Shown: positions 44,261 to 52,361, numbered from the stretch's first letter. The stretch: 60,801 nt of DNA from Lachnospiraceae bacterium UBA7143 (GCA_002491905.1 DKWV01000011.1:132049-192849); one strand, 5' to 3'. A program made the numbers and translations. The notes: generated by a model not told the origin, from the letters alone.

Positions 44261-44279
44261 GAAAAGCCGTATGCGGCGG
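44225..44279 (+). promoter_or_regulatory. Mutually exclusive hairpins in leuS leader
   Basis: CCGCCGCA (44242-44249) can pair with TGCGGCGG (44272-44279), directly before the leuS ribosome site GGGAAAGGG. Part of the same arm (44242-44246) can instead pair with the upstream GGCGG (44225-44229). The two folds exclude each other, an attenuator- or switch-like arrangement. No T-box sequence is present. Confidence 0.45.
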
Positions 44280-44298
44280 GAAAGGGTTGGACAGTAAA

Positions 44299-46827
44299 AT
44301 GGCAGAAGTGTACAATCACAGAGAAGTGGAGACAAAATGGCAGAAGATCTGGGACGACGAGAAGGCTTTCCAGACTTCGGAGGATTACTCCAAACCGAAA
44401 TACTACGCGCTGGTGGAGTTCCCATACCCCTCTGGGCAGGGACTGCATGTGGGACATCCGCGCCCTTATACGGCGCTTGATATTGTGGCGAGAAAGAGAA
44501 GGATGCAGGGTTATAATGTGCTTTATCCGATGGGATGGGATGCGTTCGGTCTTCCCACCGAGAACTATGCGATCAAAAACCGCATCCATCCGAAGATCGT
44601 GACGCGGAACAATGTGGCGCGCTTTAAGAGCCAGCTTCACTCTCTGGGATACTCTTTTGACTGGGAGAGGGAGGTCAATACCACGGATCCCAACTATTAC
44701 AAATGGACACAGTGGATTTTCCTGAAACTGTTTAAGGCGGGACTTGCCTATAAATCTGAGATGCCGATCAACTGGTGTACATCCTGTAAGGTAGGACTTG
44801 CCAACGAGGAGGTTGTGAACGGCGTGTGCGAGCGCTGTGGTTCCGAGGTGGTCCGCAAGGTAAAGAGCCAGTGGATGTTAAAGATCACGGAGTATGCGGA
44901 TAAGCTGATCGAGGGGCTTGACACGGTGGATTATGTGGAGCGCGTCAAGGTTTCCCAGAAGAACTGGATCGGTAAGTCCACGGGTGCGGAGGTGGATTTT
45001 GCCATCAAGGGTAAGGAGGATAAGCTGCGCATCTACACGACCCGCTGTGATACGCTGTTCGGCGCGACCTACATGGTGGTGTCGCCGGAACATCCAATCA
45101 TTGACAAATACAGGGACGAACTGAAAAACTGGGACGAGATCTGCGCCTACCGTGAGCAGGCGGCGAGAAAGTCTGATTTCGAGCGGGCGGAGCTGGCGAA
45201 GGAGAAGACTGGCGTGCGCATTGACGGCATGTCCGCGGTGAATCCTGTAAACGGCAAGGAGATTCCGATTTATATTTCCGATTATGTGCTGATGAGCTAC
45301 GGCACTGGCGCGATCATGGCGGTGCCCGCCCACGATGAGAGAGACTGGGAGTTTGCGAAGAAGTTCGGTCTGCCGATCATTGAGGTGGTTGCAGGAGGCA
45401 AGGATGTGCAGGAGGAGGTCTACACCGATGTGGCGGAGGGTACGCTTGTAAACTCTGACTTCCTGAACGGCCTTTCCGTGGCGGATGCCAAGGAGAAGAT
45501 GATTGCGTTTCTGGAGGAGAAGGGCGTTGGCTGTGCCAAGACGAATTTCAAGCTGCGCGACTGGGTGTTCTCCAGACAGCGTTACTGGGGAGAGCCGATT
45601 CCGATTGTGCACTGTGAGAAATGCGGTTTTGTGCCGCTTGACGAGAGTGAGCTGCCTTTGGAGCTTCCCGAGGTGGAGAGCTATATGCCCACAGATACCG
45701 GTGAGTCGCCCCTGGCGGCCATGACCGATTGGGTCAACACCACCTGTCCCTGCTGTGGCGGCCCGGCGAAGCGGGAGACGGACACCATGCCCCAGTGGGC
45801 GGGTTCGTCATGGTATTTCCTGCGCTACACAGACCCGAAGAACGAGAATGCGCTGGCGAGTAAGGAAGCGCTTGACTACTGGATGCCCGTGGACTGGTAC
45901 AATGGCGGCATGGAACATACCACGCTGCATCTGTTATATTCCCGGTTCTGGCATAAGTTCCTCTATGACCAGAAAGTGGTGCCCTGCCCGGAACCTTACG
46001 CGAAGAGAACGTCCCACGGCATGATTCTCGGTTTGAACCCGCACTGTTTCTCCAATCTGCCCGCAGCGGAGCAGGAGGCGCTTCTTAAGGAGCACGGCAG
46101 CGAGAAGGCAGCCAGACAGGCGCTTAAGGATAAGTACGGCGAGATGGCGGAGCACCCGGTTGTCAAGATGTCCAAATCCCTTGGCAACGTGGTGAATCCT
46201 GATGATATTGTGGCGGATTACGGCGCGGACACCCTGCGCACCTATGAGATGTTCATCGGCGCATTCGAACTGAGCGCGGGCTGGAGCGAGGATGGCGTAA
46301 AGGGATGCCGCAGGTTCCTTGAGAGGGTATGGAAGCTGCAGGATATCCTCACGGACGGGATGGATTATTCCAAGGATATGGAAATCAAGATGCACCAGAC
46401 CATCAAGAAGGTCAGCAGTGATTTTGAAAATCTGAAATACAATACGGCGATCGCGGCGATGATGACCCTTGTCAATGAGTTTTATAAGAAAAATGCGGTG
46501 ACAAAGGGCGAGTTCAGGACACTTCTTACGCTGCTTAACCCTGTGGCGCCTCATATCACAGAGGAACTGTGGCAGACGGTTGGCTTTGAAGGAAGGGTAT
46601 ACCAGACGACATGGCCGGAGTACGAGGAGGCCAAGACGGTGGAATCTACCGTAGAGATTATGGTGCAGATTAACGGCAAGAACAGGGCGACCCTGAATAT
46701 CGGTAAGGACGACCCGAAGGATGAGGTCATTGCGAAGGCGAAGGAGGCGATTGCCGACAAGCTGACGGGGACGATCGTGAAGGAGATCTACGTGCCCGGA
46801 AGGCTTGTGAATATCGTGCAGAAGTAA
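44299..46827 (+). CDS. leuS: Leucine-tRNA ligase
   Basis: Class I synthetase of 842 residues charging tRNA-Leu. The HIGH-type motif is in PYPSGQGLHVGHPRPY and the KMSKS motif in VVKMSKSLGNVVNPDDIV. Zinc-binding Cys pairs occur (CTSCKVG...CERCG; later CEKCG...CPCCGG). The CP1 editing domain lies between (YTTRCDTLFGATYMVVSPEHP, the conserved Thr-rich editing motif; SYGTGAIMAVPAHDERD). The anticodon-binding domain and a C-terminal domain complete it. I chose ATG 44299 after the purine-rich GGGAAAGGG; longer in-frame readings run into the structured leader. It has its own promoter and is divergent from the chemotaxis receptor. Confidence 0.96.
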   Translation: MAEVYNHREVETKWQKIWDDEKAFQTSEDYSKPKYYALVEFPYPSGQGLHVGHPRPYTALDIVARKRRMQGYNVLYPMGWDAFGLPTENYAIKNRIHPKIVTRNNVARFKSQLHSLGYSFDWEREVNTTDPNYYKWTQWIFLKLFKAGLAYKSEMPINWCTSCKVGLANEEVVNGVCERCGSEVVRKVKSQWMLKITEYADKLIEGLDTVDYVERVKVSQKNWIGKSTGAEVDFAIKGKEDKLRIYTTRCDTLFGATYMVVSPEHPIIDKYRDELKNWDEICAYREQAARKSDFERAELAKEKTGVRIDGMSAVNPVNGKEIPIYISDYVLMSYGTGAIMAVPAHDERDWEFAKKFGLPIIEVVAGGKDVQEEVYTDVAEGTLVNSDFLNGLSVADAKEKMIAFLEEKGVGCAKTNFKLRDWVFSRQRYWGEPIPIVHCEKCGFVPLDESELPLELPEVESYMPTDTGESPLAAMTDWVNTTCPCCGGPAKRETDTMPQWAGSSWYFLRYTDPKNENALASKEALDYWMPVDWYNGGMEHTTLHLLYSRFWHKFLYDQKVVPCPEPYAKRTSHGMILGLNPHCFSNLPAAEQEALLKEHGSEKAARQALKDKYGEMAEHPVVKMSKSLGNVVNPDDIVADYGADTLRTYEMFIGAFELSAGWSEDGVKGCRRFLERVWKLQDILTDGMDYSKDMEIKMHQTIKKVSSDFENLKYNTAIAAMMTLVNEFYKKNAVTKGEFRTLLTLLNPVAPHITEELWQTVGFEGRVYQTTWPEYEEAKTVESTVEIMVQINGKNRATLNIGKDDPKDEVIAKAKEAIADKLTGTIVKEIYVPGRLVNIVQK

Positions 46828-46829
46828 CA

Positions 46830-46848
46830 AATCGGGCAGAGCCCGATT
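46830..46848. terminator. Hairpin after leuS
   Basis: Perfect 8-base stem AATCGGGC / GCCCGATT with a 3-base loop, starting two bases after the leuS stop, in the convergent gap to the 91-residue gene. It lacks a U-tract, so termination strength is doubtful. A second imperfect GC-rich hairpin lies at about 46880-46910. Confidence 0.5.
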
Positions 46849-46900
46849 GCGAGATTCACTTTGCGAACTCGGATAGGTGGAGGGCGGTGCGCGCGGCGCA

Positions 46901-47176
46901 TCACCCTCTGTTTTTACGCATGCGCATCATTTTATCAATCGCTGCTGCTTCCTCGGGAGAAGAATAGTTTTTGATGGTGGCGGCAATTGTTTCAATTTCT
47001 TCATTGGAAAAAGTAATGTGTTCACTCTGCCCGCGTTTGGCGACCGCCATCAGAAAGGGCAGCATCTGCTCCTTGTTCATGGTACGGCTTTCAAACACAA
47101 GAGCCTGCAAAAAGCCAAGTTTTTTCCTGTCAATTCCGGCGAGGGCCGGGTCATTCATCCAATCATTATTATTCAT
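46901..47176 (-). CDS. Small protein of unknown function (91 aa)
   Basis: 91-residue soluble, helix-rich protein starting MNNNDWMNDPALAGIDRKKL and ending in a basic MMRMRKNRG. The start is well supported by GGAGG five bases upstream. No domain is recognised; the middle (MLPFLMAVAKRGQSEHITFSNEEIETI) suggests two amphipathic helices. It lies 48 bases downstream of the 186-residue gene on the same strand. Both encode hydrophilic proteins with a segment of the form SSPEEAAAIDKM or STPEEIRQLEQI, hinting at a functional pair. Confidence 0.72.
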   Translation of the reverse strand: MNNNDWMNDPALAGIDRKKLGFLQALVFESRTMNKEQMLPFLMAVAKRGQSEHITFSNEEIETIAATIKNYSSPEEAAAIDKMMRMRKNRG

Positions 47177-47224
47177 GACAACCTCCGTTGTAAAATGTTT
47201 AAAAACTGTAGCGCAAAGATTAGA

Positions 47225-47785
47225 CTAAGGATCGGCGTCTGGCGGCTGCTGAAACATTTCGTACATTTCTTTCTGTTCCGGGGTGAGCATATGCATCAGC
47301 ATATCCATCATGGGAGAGCCGTGGGATGCCGCCTTTTCGGAACCGTCGGCGGAATCCTCTGACTGACTGCCTCCGGACAGCGGATTTTCAAACAGGGAAT
47401 CCATATTCAGGTCGGGGAAGATTTCCTGCATGGCGGTCATGGTCTGGGACATTTCCTGCACGGTTTCCATAGTCTGTATGATGTTCTGTATCTGCTCTAA
47501 CTGCCGGATCTCCTCCGGGGTGGAGTAGAGACATAACTCCTTACAGAGTTTTTTAAGATCAGGCTTTTCCGTCTGGAAAAGCCCGCATCCGCTGAGCGTG
47601 GGGGGATGTCTCTTTGTGAGATTTATGGTATATTGCAGTTCCATATATTTAATGTAAACGGCCAGATGCTTCTGCATGGAAGGTTCTATGTAGGGGAGAA
47701 GAACCTTGAGTTTCTGGATCTGGTTGGTAGTGTATAAGGCATCGAATGCCATAACATTTGACGCATCTTCTTTTTTATCTGTCAT
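47225..47785 (-). CDS. Protein of unknown function (186 aa)
   Basis: 186-residue protein with no signal or membrane segment. The N-terminal half is helical (LKVLLPYIEPSMQKHLAVYIKYMELQYTI). The centre holds LCLYSTPEEIRQLEQIQNIIQTMETVQEMSQTM, probably a coiled coil. The C-terminal tail is Ser/Asp/Met-rich with MMDMLMHMLTPEQKEMYEMF. AAAGG lies eight bases before the ATG. It is the first gene of a two-gene minus-strand unit. I do not recognise the family. Confidence 0.72.
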   Translation of the reverse strand: MTDKKEDASNVMAFDALYTTNQIQKLKVLLPYIEPSMQKHLAVYIKYMELQYTINLTKRHPPTLSGCGLFQTEKPDLKKLCKELCLYSTPEEIRQLEQIQNIIQTMETVQEMSQTMTAMQEIFPDLNMDSLFENPLSGGSQSEDSADGSEKAASHGSPMMDMLMHMLTPEQKEMYEMFQQPPDADP

Positions 47786-47860
47786 AAGATATGCCTTTCT
47801 GATGCCTGTTTTTTCTCTACAGTATATGACACATCGAACCCAAATAGGCTCCTGACATAG

Positions 47861-47988
47861 ACCGCGCTGCGGCGGTATGGAAAGATACCGCCAAAACGGC
47901 CCGCCGCAGGCGGGGAATCCTGTGGACAGGATCCCGTCAGATGTGTGTGAAAGATGTGATGCTGGCAGCCCGGCCTGCTGGCCGGGCT
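47861..47988. repeat. Cluster of inverted repeats in a 234-base gene-free region
   Basis: Four hairpins lie in 130 bases: GGCGGTAT/ATACCGCC (47871-47892), CCCGCC/GGCGGG (47900-47914), ATCCTG/CAGGAT (47917-47932) and AGCCCGGCC/GGCCGGGCT (47967-47988). A fifth pairing, ACCGC/GCGGT (47861-47876), competes with the first. The region lies between the Cys-rich gene and the 186-residue gene. The last hairpin could end the Cys-rich transcript, but no U-tract follows. Confidence 0.6.
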
Positions 47989-48019
47989 GTCATGTGTGGT
48001 GAGGCTTTGCCGCTTTTAC

Positions 48020-48256
48020 TTAGTTGTTGCAGCAGCAGGATAAAAGGATCAGAATCCAGATCCAGGAACAGCAGTTGTTGTCGCCGCCGCCGAAGAGGCT
48101 GTTGCCGCCGAAAAAGCTGCCGCCACAGCCGCAGCCGTCGCCGTTACCGCAGCAGGATAAAAGGATCAGAATCCAGATCCAGGAACCGCATCCGCATCCG
48201 CCATTGTTAGTACGGGTGTCGTTGCATCCGCAGTGAGTTGCTGTAAGATCACTCAT
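48020..48256 (-). CDS. Cysteine/glycine-rich peptide with duplicated WIWILILLSCC motif
   Basis: 78-residue peptide. The start ATG 48256 is fixed by GGAGG eight bases upstream. After a hydrophilic opening (MSDLTATHCGCNDTRTNNGG) it alternates Cys/Gly-rich segments with two copies of SWIWILILLSCC, one ending the peptide (SCCCNN). There are about 14 cysteines in all. Each hydrophobic core is short for a membrane span but could insert or stack. Similar clostridial peptides carry odd chorion or high-cysteine names in annotations; their function is unknown. The two copies come from a 38-base DNA duplication. Confidence 0.75.
   Translation of the reverse strand: MSDLTATHCGCNDTRTNNGGCGCGSWIWILILLSCCGNGDGCGCGGSFFGGNSLFGGGDNNCCSWIWILILLSCCCNN
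48032..48069. repeat. 38-base direct repeat, copy 1
   Basis: Identical to 48149-48186, offset by 117 bases (39 codons), and encoding the C-terminal SWIWILILLSCC copy on the minus strand. Complete identity suggests recent duplication or gene conversion. Confidence 0.9.
48149..48186. repeat. 38-base direct repeat, copy 2
   Basis: Second identical copy, encoding the N-terminal SWIWILILLSCC of the Cys-rich peptide. Exchange between copies would remove one 39-codon unit in frame. Confidence 0.9.
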
Positions 48257-48396
48257 TTTAGTGTCCTCCAAATGTTAGTTATGGTTTATCTTATGTGGGC
48301 AGGGTGATTTGGTGCCTAAAGGAATCGGAATCTTTTTGTATAGCGGGTTTGCAGACGGAACACGGGGCTTTACATTCATTCGAATGCAGGAAGGAC

Positions 48397-48425
48397 TTGA
48401 AACATATGTTCGCCTGTGGTAAGAT
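48397..48425 (+). promoter_or_regulatory. Extended -10 promoter abutting the NusG-II gene start
   Basis: TTGAAA (48397-48402), 17-base spacer ending TGG, TAAGAT (48420-48425). The TG one base before the -10 box makes it an extended -10. Only six bases separate it from ATG 48432, so the expected transcript would start at or near the initiation codon. Confidence 0.6.
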
Positions 48426-48431
48426 ATCAGT

Positions 48432-49004
48432 ATGTTTGGGAAGAAGAGGAAAATTAACAGAACAGACGGCGGAGGGATTCGCGGGACTGATCTATGTCTG
48501 ATGGCGTTCTTCCTGCTTTTGGCGCTGGGGAGCTTTGTCTGGTCTGTCATGGGACGTGGGGAAGGACAGACATTACAGATATCCTATGACGGGCAGGTGA
48601 TTGTCAGTGAACCGCTTTCGCGGACTCTGTCACGGGAATCCTCAGGAGACGGCCGGGCAGCGCGCTACTGCCTGCTTTTCTATTCGGAGGCGGGCGTCTC
48701 CTGTGAGTGGTATGATGCAGTCCCCGATCCGGCTTCGGAAGTCCCGGCGGGAACCGGCTACAATCTGCTGGCTGTTTCCGGGTCCGGGGTATTCATGGAG
48801 GCCGCCGACTGCAGGGATCAGATCTGTGTGCGCCACAGGCCCATTTCAGGCGGAGGGGAGAGCATTATCTGTCTGCCCCACAGACTTGTGGTGGAGATCA
48901 CAGGCGGGGCGGATGCGGAGACACTGGACGGGATGACAGCGTCGGGAGACGCAAGCAAAATCATCCGGAAAGAGGGGAGGCGCGGGCATGAGGCGGACGG
49001 CTGA
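48432..49004 (+). CDS. NusG domain II-containing membrane-anchored protein
   Basis: 190-residue protein with a basic start, one membrane helix (about 22-40; LCLMAFFLLLALGSF) and an extracytoplasmic NusG-II-type domain (VFMEAADCRDQICVRHRPISGGGESIICLPHRLVVEI). Between the first strand (LQISYDGQVIV) and this core lies an insertion of about 35 residues (about 70-105) with two extra cysteines. In many Firmicutes this family pairs with the Gx-transporter gene, as here, where the two overlap by 17 bases. The function is unproven. ATG 48432 has no ribosome site and sits at the predicted transcription start, so either the mRNA is leaderless or the true start is downstream (for example ATG at about 48501). 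Confidence 0.82.
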   Translation: MFGKKRKINRTDGGGIRGTDLCLMAFFLLLALGSFVWSVMGRGEGQTLQISYDGQVIVSEPLSRTLSRESSGDGRAARYCLLFYSEAGVSCEWYDAVPDPASEVPAGTGYNLLAVSGSGVFMEAADCRDQICVRHRPISGGGESIICLPHRLVVEITGGADAETLDGMTASGDASKIIRKEGRRGHEADG

Positions 49005-49560
49005 ACTTGGACTGCTGCTGGCGATGGCACTGATCTTGTCCTATGTGGAGTCCCTGATCCCGTTTTCCTTCGGGATACCCGGAATCAAGCTGGGGCTGCC
49101 GAACCTGATTGTGCTGTTGCTATTGTACGACGGGACGGAAGCCGGTGCGGCTGATACGACGGGAAAGTCCAGGACGCGGCCTGTGAAAATTTTCACAAAA
49201 GGGGAGCGGGAGGCGCTTCTGGTGAACGGCTTGCGGATTGTCCTGTCCGGCTTTCTGTTCAGCAATCTCTACGCCATTTTATATGCCCTTGCGGGGGCGG
49301 CGTTCAGTTTTACGGCAATGTATTTTGGAAGAAGAATCCATCTTTTTTCCATGATCGGGGTGAGTGTGCTCGGCGGTGTATTCCACAATGTGGGACAGAT
49401 CCTTGTGGCGATGGCGGTGGTGGAGACTCTGGCGGTAGCCTACTATGTGCCGTTCCTGATTGTGGCTGGCACGGCGACGGGAGCACTGCTGGGATTCGCG
49501 GGGATGGAACTTTTGCCTTATCTTAGACAGATTGGAAGGGAAGGAGACGAGAGCAGATGA
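48988..49560 (+). CDS. Gx transporter family / heptaprenyl diphosphate synthase component I-like membrane protein
   Basis: 190-residue integral membrane protein with about five helices. Recognisable segments are LILSYVESLIPFSF-GIPGIKLGLPNL near the N-terminus, LLVNGLRIVLSGFLFSN and GVSVLGGVFHNVGQILVA. These match the family annotated as Gx transporter or heptaprenyl diphosphate synthase component I; true substrates are unknown and the enzyme name is probably a misnomer. A charged cytoplasmic loop (TTGKSRTRPVKIFTKGEREA) is unusually long. The start overlaps the NusG-II gene by 17 bases, and its stop overlaps the next start by four (ATGA), so these genes form a tight operon. Confidence 0.84.
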   Translation: MRRTAELGLLLAMALILSYVESLIPFSFGIPGIKLGLPNLIVLLLLYDGTEAGAADTTGKSRTRPVKIFTKGEREALLVNGLRIVLSGFLFSNLYAILYALAGAAFSFTAMYFGRRIHLFSMIGVSVLGGVFHNVGQILVAMAVVETLAVAYYVPFLIVAGTATGALLGFAGMELLPYLRQIGREGDESR

Positions 49561-49889
49561 GTATCACAGTGAACTTATATTATACCGGCACAGACGGAAA
49601 CGCACGCAGATTTGCGCAGGAGATGGAGGAGAGCGGAACCGCGGCGGCGATCCGCAGGGAGGATGGGAATCTGAAATACGAGTATTTCTTTCCCATGCAG
49701 GATCCGGAAACGGTGCTCCTGATTGACAGCTGGCGGGATCAGGCGGCCATTGACGCGCATCATGCCTCACCGATGATGGAGAAGATTGCGGCGCTGCGGG
49801 ATAAATATGATCTTCACATGAAGGTGGAGCGGTATCGGGCCGACGAGGAGGGAATGCCCCGACGGGATGCGCAGTTTATCAGAAAATGA
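49557..49889 (+). CDS. ABM-domain protein (putative quinol monooxygenase type)
   Basis: 110-residue ferredoxin-like fold protein of the antibiotic biosynthesis monooxygenase (ABM) superfamily. It has the alternating strand-helix order, with YEYFFPMQDPETVLLIDSWRDQAAIDAHHASPMMEKI as the diagnostic second half. Such small dimeric proteins act on quinols, haem or reactive compounds; the substrate cannot be told here. The start overlaps the preceding stop (ATGA). ruvA begins 49 bases later. Confidence 0.8.
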   Translation: MSITVNLYYTGTDGNARRFAQEMEESGTAAAIRREDGNLKYEYFFPMQDPETVLLIDSWRDQAAIDAHHASPMMEKIAALRDKYDLHMKVERYRADEEGMPRRDAQFIRK

Positions 49890-49938
49890 CGGCATTCTCT
49901 GCACAGATTTTAGCAAAATAAGGAAGGAAACGGGTGCC

Positions 49939-50562
49939 ATGTACGCATATATAAAGGGTACGCTTGAGGAGATCGGGGAGGAGGCCGTGGTGGTGGAGGC
50001 TGGAGGAATCGGCTATAATATCAGGGTTTCCACGGCTACGGCGCAGCTTCTGCCCGGCGTTGGAAATGAGGTAAAAATATACACCTACACACTGGTGAGG
50101 GAGGATACTTTTAATCTTTTCGGCTTTCTTACCAGAGACGATCTGGAGATTTTCAGGAAACTGATTACGGTCAGCGGGATCGGCCCCAAAGGCGGGCTTG
50201 CAATCCTGTCTGTGATGAGCGCGGATGATCTGCGGTTTGCTGTCATGGTAGGGGATGCCAAGACGATTGCCAGGGCGCCGGGAATCGGTGCGAAGACGGC
50301 GGAGCGGGTCATTTTGGAGCTTCGGGACAAGATTTCCCTGGAGGATACCCTGAAGGGGCTCGGCGCGCCTGACAGTGTTGCAGCAGGAGGAGCCGCCGGT
50401 GTGCAGGGGGGTGACAATCTGATGAAGCGTGAGGCCATAGAGGCGCTGGTTGCGCTGGGATATTCAGCCTCCGACGCAACGGCGGCGGTGAAGAAGGTGG
50501 AGATTACGGAGGATGCCACATCCGAGATCATCCTGAAACTTGCTTTAAAATACATGTTCTGA
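49939..50562 (+). CDS. ruvA: Holliday junction branch migration protein RuvA
   Basis: 207-residue protein that tetramerises on Holliday junctions and recruits RuvB. It has the N-terminal OB fold (MYAYIKGTLEEIGEEAVVVEAGGIGYNI), helix-hairpin-helix segments (LITVSGIGPKGGLAILSV and IARAPGIGAKTAERVILEL), a flexible linker and a C-terminal UBA-like domain that contacts RuvB (REAIEALVALGYSASDATAAV). The ATG at 49939 follows AAGGAAAC; an upstream in-frame extension lacks a ribosome site. ruvB is not next to it but 6.3 kb away, with an ABC exporter and a minus-strand pair between. Confidence 0.97.
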   Translation: MYAYIKGTLEEIGEEAVVVEAGGIGYNIRVSTATAQLLPGVGNEVKIYTYTLVREDTFNLFGFLTRDDLEIFRKLITVSGIGPKGGLAILSVMSADDLRFAVMVGDAKTIARAPGIGAKTAERVILELRDKISLEDTLKGLGAPDSVAAGGAAGVQGGDNLMKREAIEALVALGYSASDATAAVKKVEITEDATSEIILKLALKYMF

Positions 50563-50576
50563 CGGAGGAAAACAGG

Positions 50577-52361
50577 GTGATTTTCGGAAAACACATTAAC
50601 CGCTACTATATCAAACACGGGCCGCTTCTGCTGGTGGGCATTGCGGCGCTTGTTTTTGTGGATTATTTTCAACTGATTCTGCCTGAACTGTACCGTATTG
50701 TGGTAAACGGCATGAACGGCGGTCCGGTAGAGATTGACGGGAGAATGGTTCCCTTCACGATGGAAGTGCTTCTGGATGAGGTATGCCTGCGGGCGATCCT
50801 TGTCATCCTGGTCATGGTGGTAGGGCGTTTCCTGTGGCGCGTCAGTTTTTACGGGGCGGCTATCCGGGTGGAGACCGATCTGCGCAACCGCATGTTTGAC
50901 CATTGTAAGGATCTGTCCCAGGATTACTTTCAGGTAAACAAGGTCGGAAATCTGATGAGCCTGTTTACCAACGATCTGGACACCATACAGGAGTGCTTCG
51001 GCGACGGGGTACTGATGTTCTGCGACGCCCTGTTTCTGGGGCTGATGGCCTTTTTTAAGATGTGGAATATGGACCGGGCTCTGACGGGACTTTCCATGAT
51101 TCCCCTTGCGCTTCTGTTCCTGGTCGGGACGGTTATGTTTAAGGCGATGAAAGCGAAATGGGAGATCAGGCAGGAGGCCTTTTCAAAGCTTTCTGATTTT
51201 TCACAGGAAAATTTTTCAGGGATCGCGGTGATTAAGGCTTTTGTGAAGGAGTTTCTGGAGCTTAAAGAGTTTGAAAAACTGAACCGGGAAAACGAGGACA
51301 TCAATGTAGCTTACACCCGGATTTCCACTTCACTTGATATTCTGACGATTCTGCTTGTGGAGTCGGTGATCTGCGTGATACTGGGCTACGGCGGGTATCT
51401 GGTTTACCGCGGCGGTTTCAACGCAGGCCAGCTTGTAGAATATATCGTCTATTTCAATTCGATTATCTGGCCTGTCATGGCGGTGTCCATGCTGATTGAA
51501 AAGACCTCGAGGGGCAAGGCCTCCTTAAACCGGGTGGGAGAGCTTCTGGAGGCTGGGATTACGGTGAAGGACAGGGAGGACGTAACGGAACTTACAGATA
51601 TGCGCGGGGAGATTGAGTTCAGGCATCTTTCCTTCCGCTATCCGGACGGGGAGTCCGACGCCCTGCGGGATGTTTCCTTCACCATCCATGCGGGAGAGAG
51701 CGTGGGCGTGGTGGGCAGAACCGGCTCCGGGAAGACCATTCTGGTGGATCTGATCCTGCGGGCCTACAATGTGCCGGACGGCATGCTCTTTATCGACGGA
51801 CGGGATGTGAATACGGTTTCCATACGCTCCCTGCGGGAGGGCTGTTCCTATGTACCGCAGGACAATTTTCTTTTTTCCGACACCATAGAAAACAACATTG
51901 CTTTTGCGTCGGATGAAGCTGACGGCGCGCTGGTGGAGCGGGCGGCCAGGATTTCCGATGTGCACGAAGACATTTGTGGTTTTACGGCCGGTTACCGGAC
52001 GGTCCTGGGAGAGCGCGGAGTGACAGTGTCGGGCGGCCAGAAACAGAGAATTTCCATTGCCCGGGCAGTTTTAAAGGACGCTGCCATACTGATTCTGGAT
52101 GACTCGGTGTCCGCGGTGGATATGAAGACGGAAAAAAGTATCCTGAAAAATCTGCTGGAGGAGAGAAAAGGGCGCACGACCATATTGATTGCCCATCGGA
52201 TTTCCACGGTGGAGCATATGGACAAAATTATTTTTATCGACGAGGGGCGTGTCCGCGCGGTGGGCAGCCACGAGAGTCTGTATGGGAAATGTGCGGACTA
52301 TAGGAAGATGGTTGATTTGCAGCGCATGGAGGAGGAAGAGGGAGGTGAGGCCGGTGTATGA
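50577..52361 (+). CDS. ABC exporter half-transporter, degenerate-site subunit
   Basis: 594 residues with about six membrane helices (1-320) and an ATPase domain (about 340-590). Walker A is GRTGSGKT and the signature VSGGQKQR is canonical, but Walker B reads ILILDDSVSAVD, with Asp in place of the catalytic Glu. This is the hallmark of the degenerate subunit of heterodimeric exporters such as TM287/288 or LmrCD. The start is GTG 50577, fixed by GGAGG eight bases upstream. It follows ruvA by 14 bases and its stop overlaps its partner gene by eight. The substrate is unknown; lipids or drugs are typical. Confidence 0.9.
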   Translation: MIFGKHINRYYIKHGPLLLVGIAALVFVDYFQLILPELYRIVVNGMNGGPVEIDGRMVPFTMEVLLDEVCLRAILVILVMVVGRFLWRVSFYGAAIRVETDLRNRMFDHCKDLSQDYFQVNKVGNLMSLFTNDLDTIQECFGDGVLMFCDALFLGLMAFFKMWNMDRALTGLSMIPLALLFLVGTVMFKAMKAKWEIRQEAFSKLSDFSQENFSGIAVIKAFVKEFLELKEFEKLNRENEDINVAYTRISTSLDILTILLVESVICVILGYGGYLVYRGGFNAGQLVEYIVYFNSIIWPVMAVSMLIEKTSRGKASLNRVGELLEAGITVKDREDVTELTDMRGEIEFRHLSFRYPDGESDALRDVSFTIHAGESVGVVGRTGSGKTILVDLILRAYNVPDGMLFIDGRDVNTVSIRSLREGCSYVPQDNFLFSDTIENNIAFASDEADGALVERAARISDVHEDICGFTAGYRTVLGERGVTVSGGQKQRISIARAVLKDAAILILDDSVSAVDMKTEKSILKNLLEERKGRTTILIAHRISTVEHMDKIIFIDEGRVRAVGSHESLYGKCADYRKMVDLQRMEEEEGGEAGV

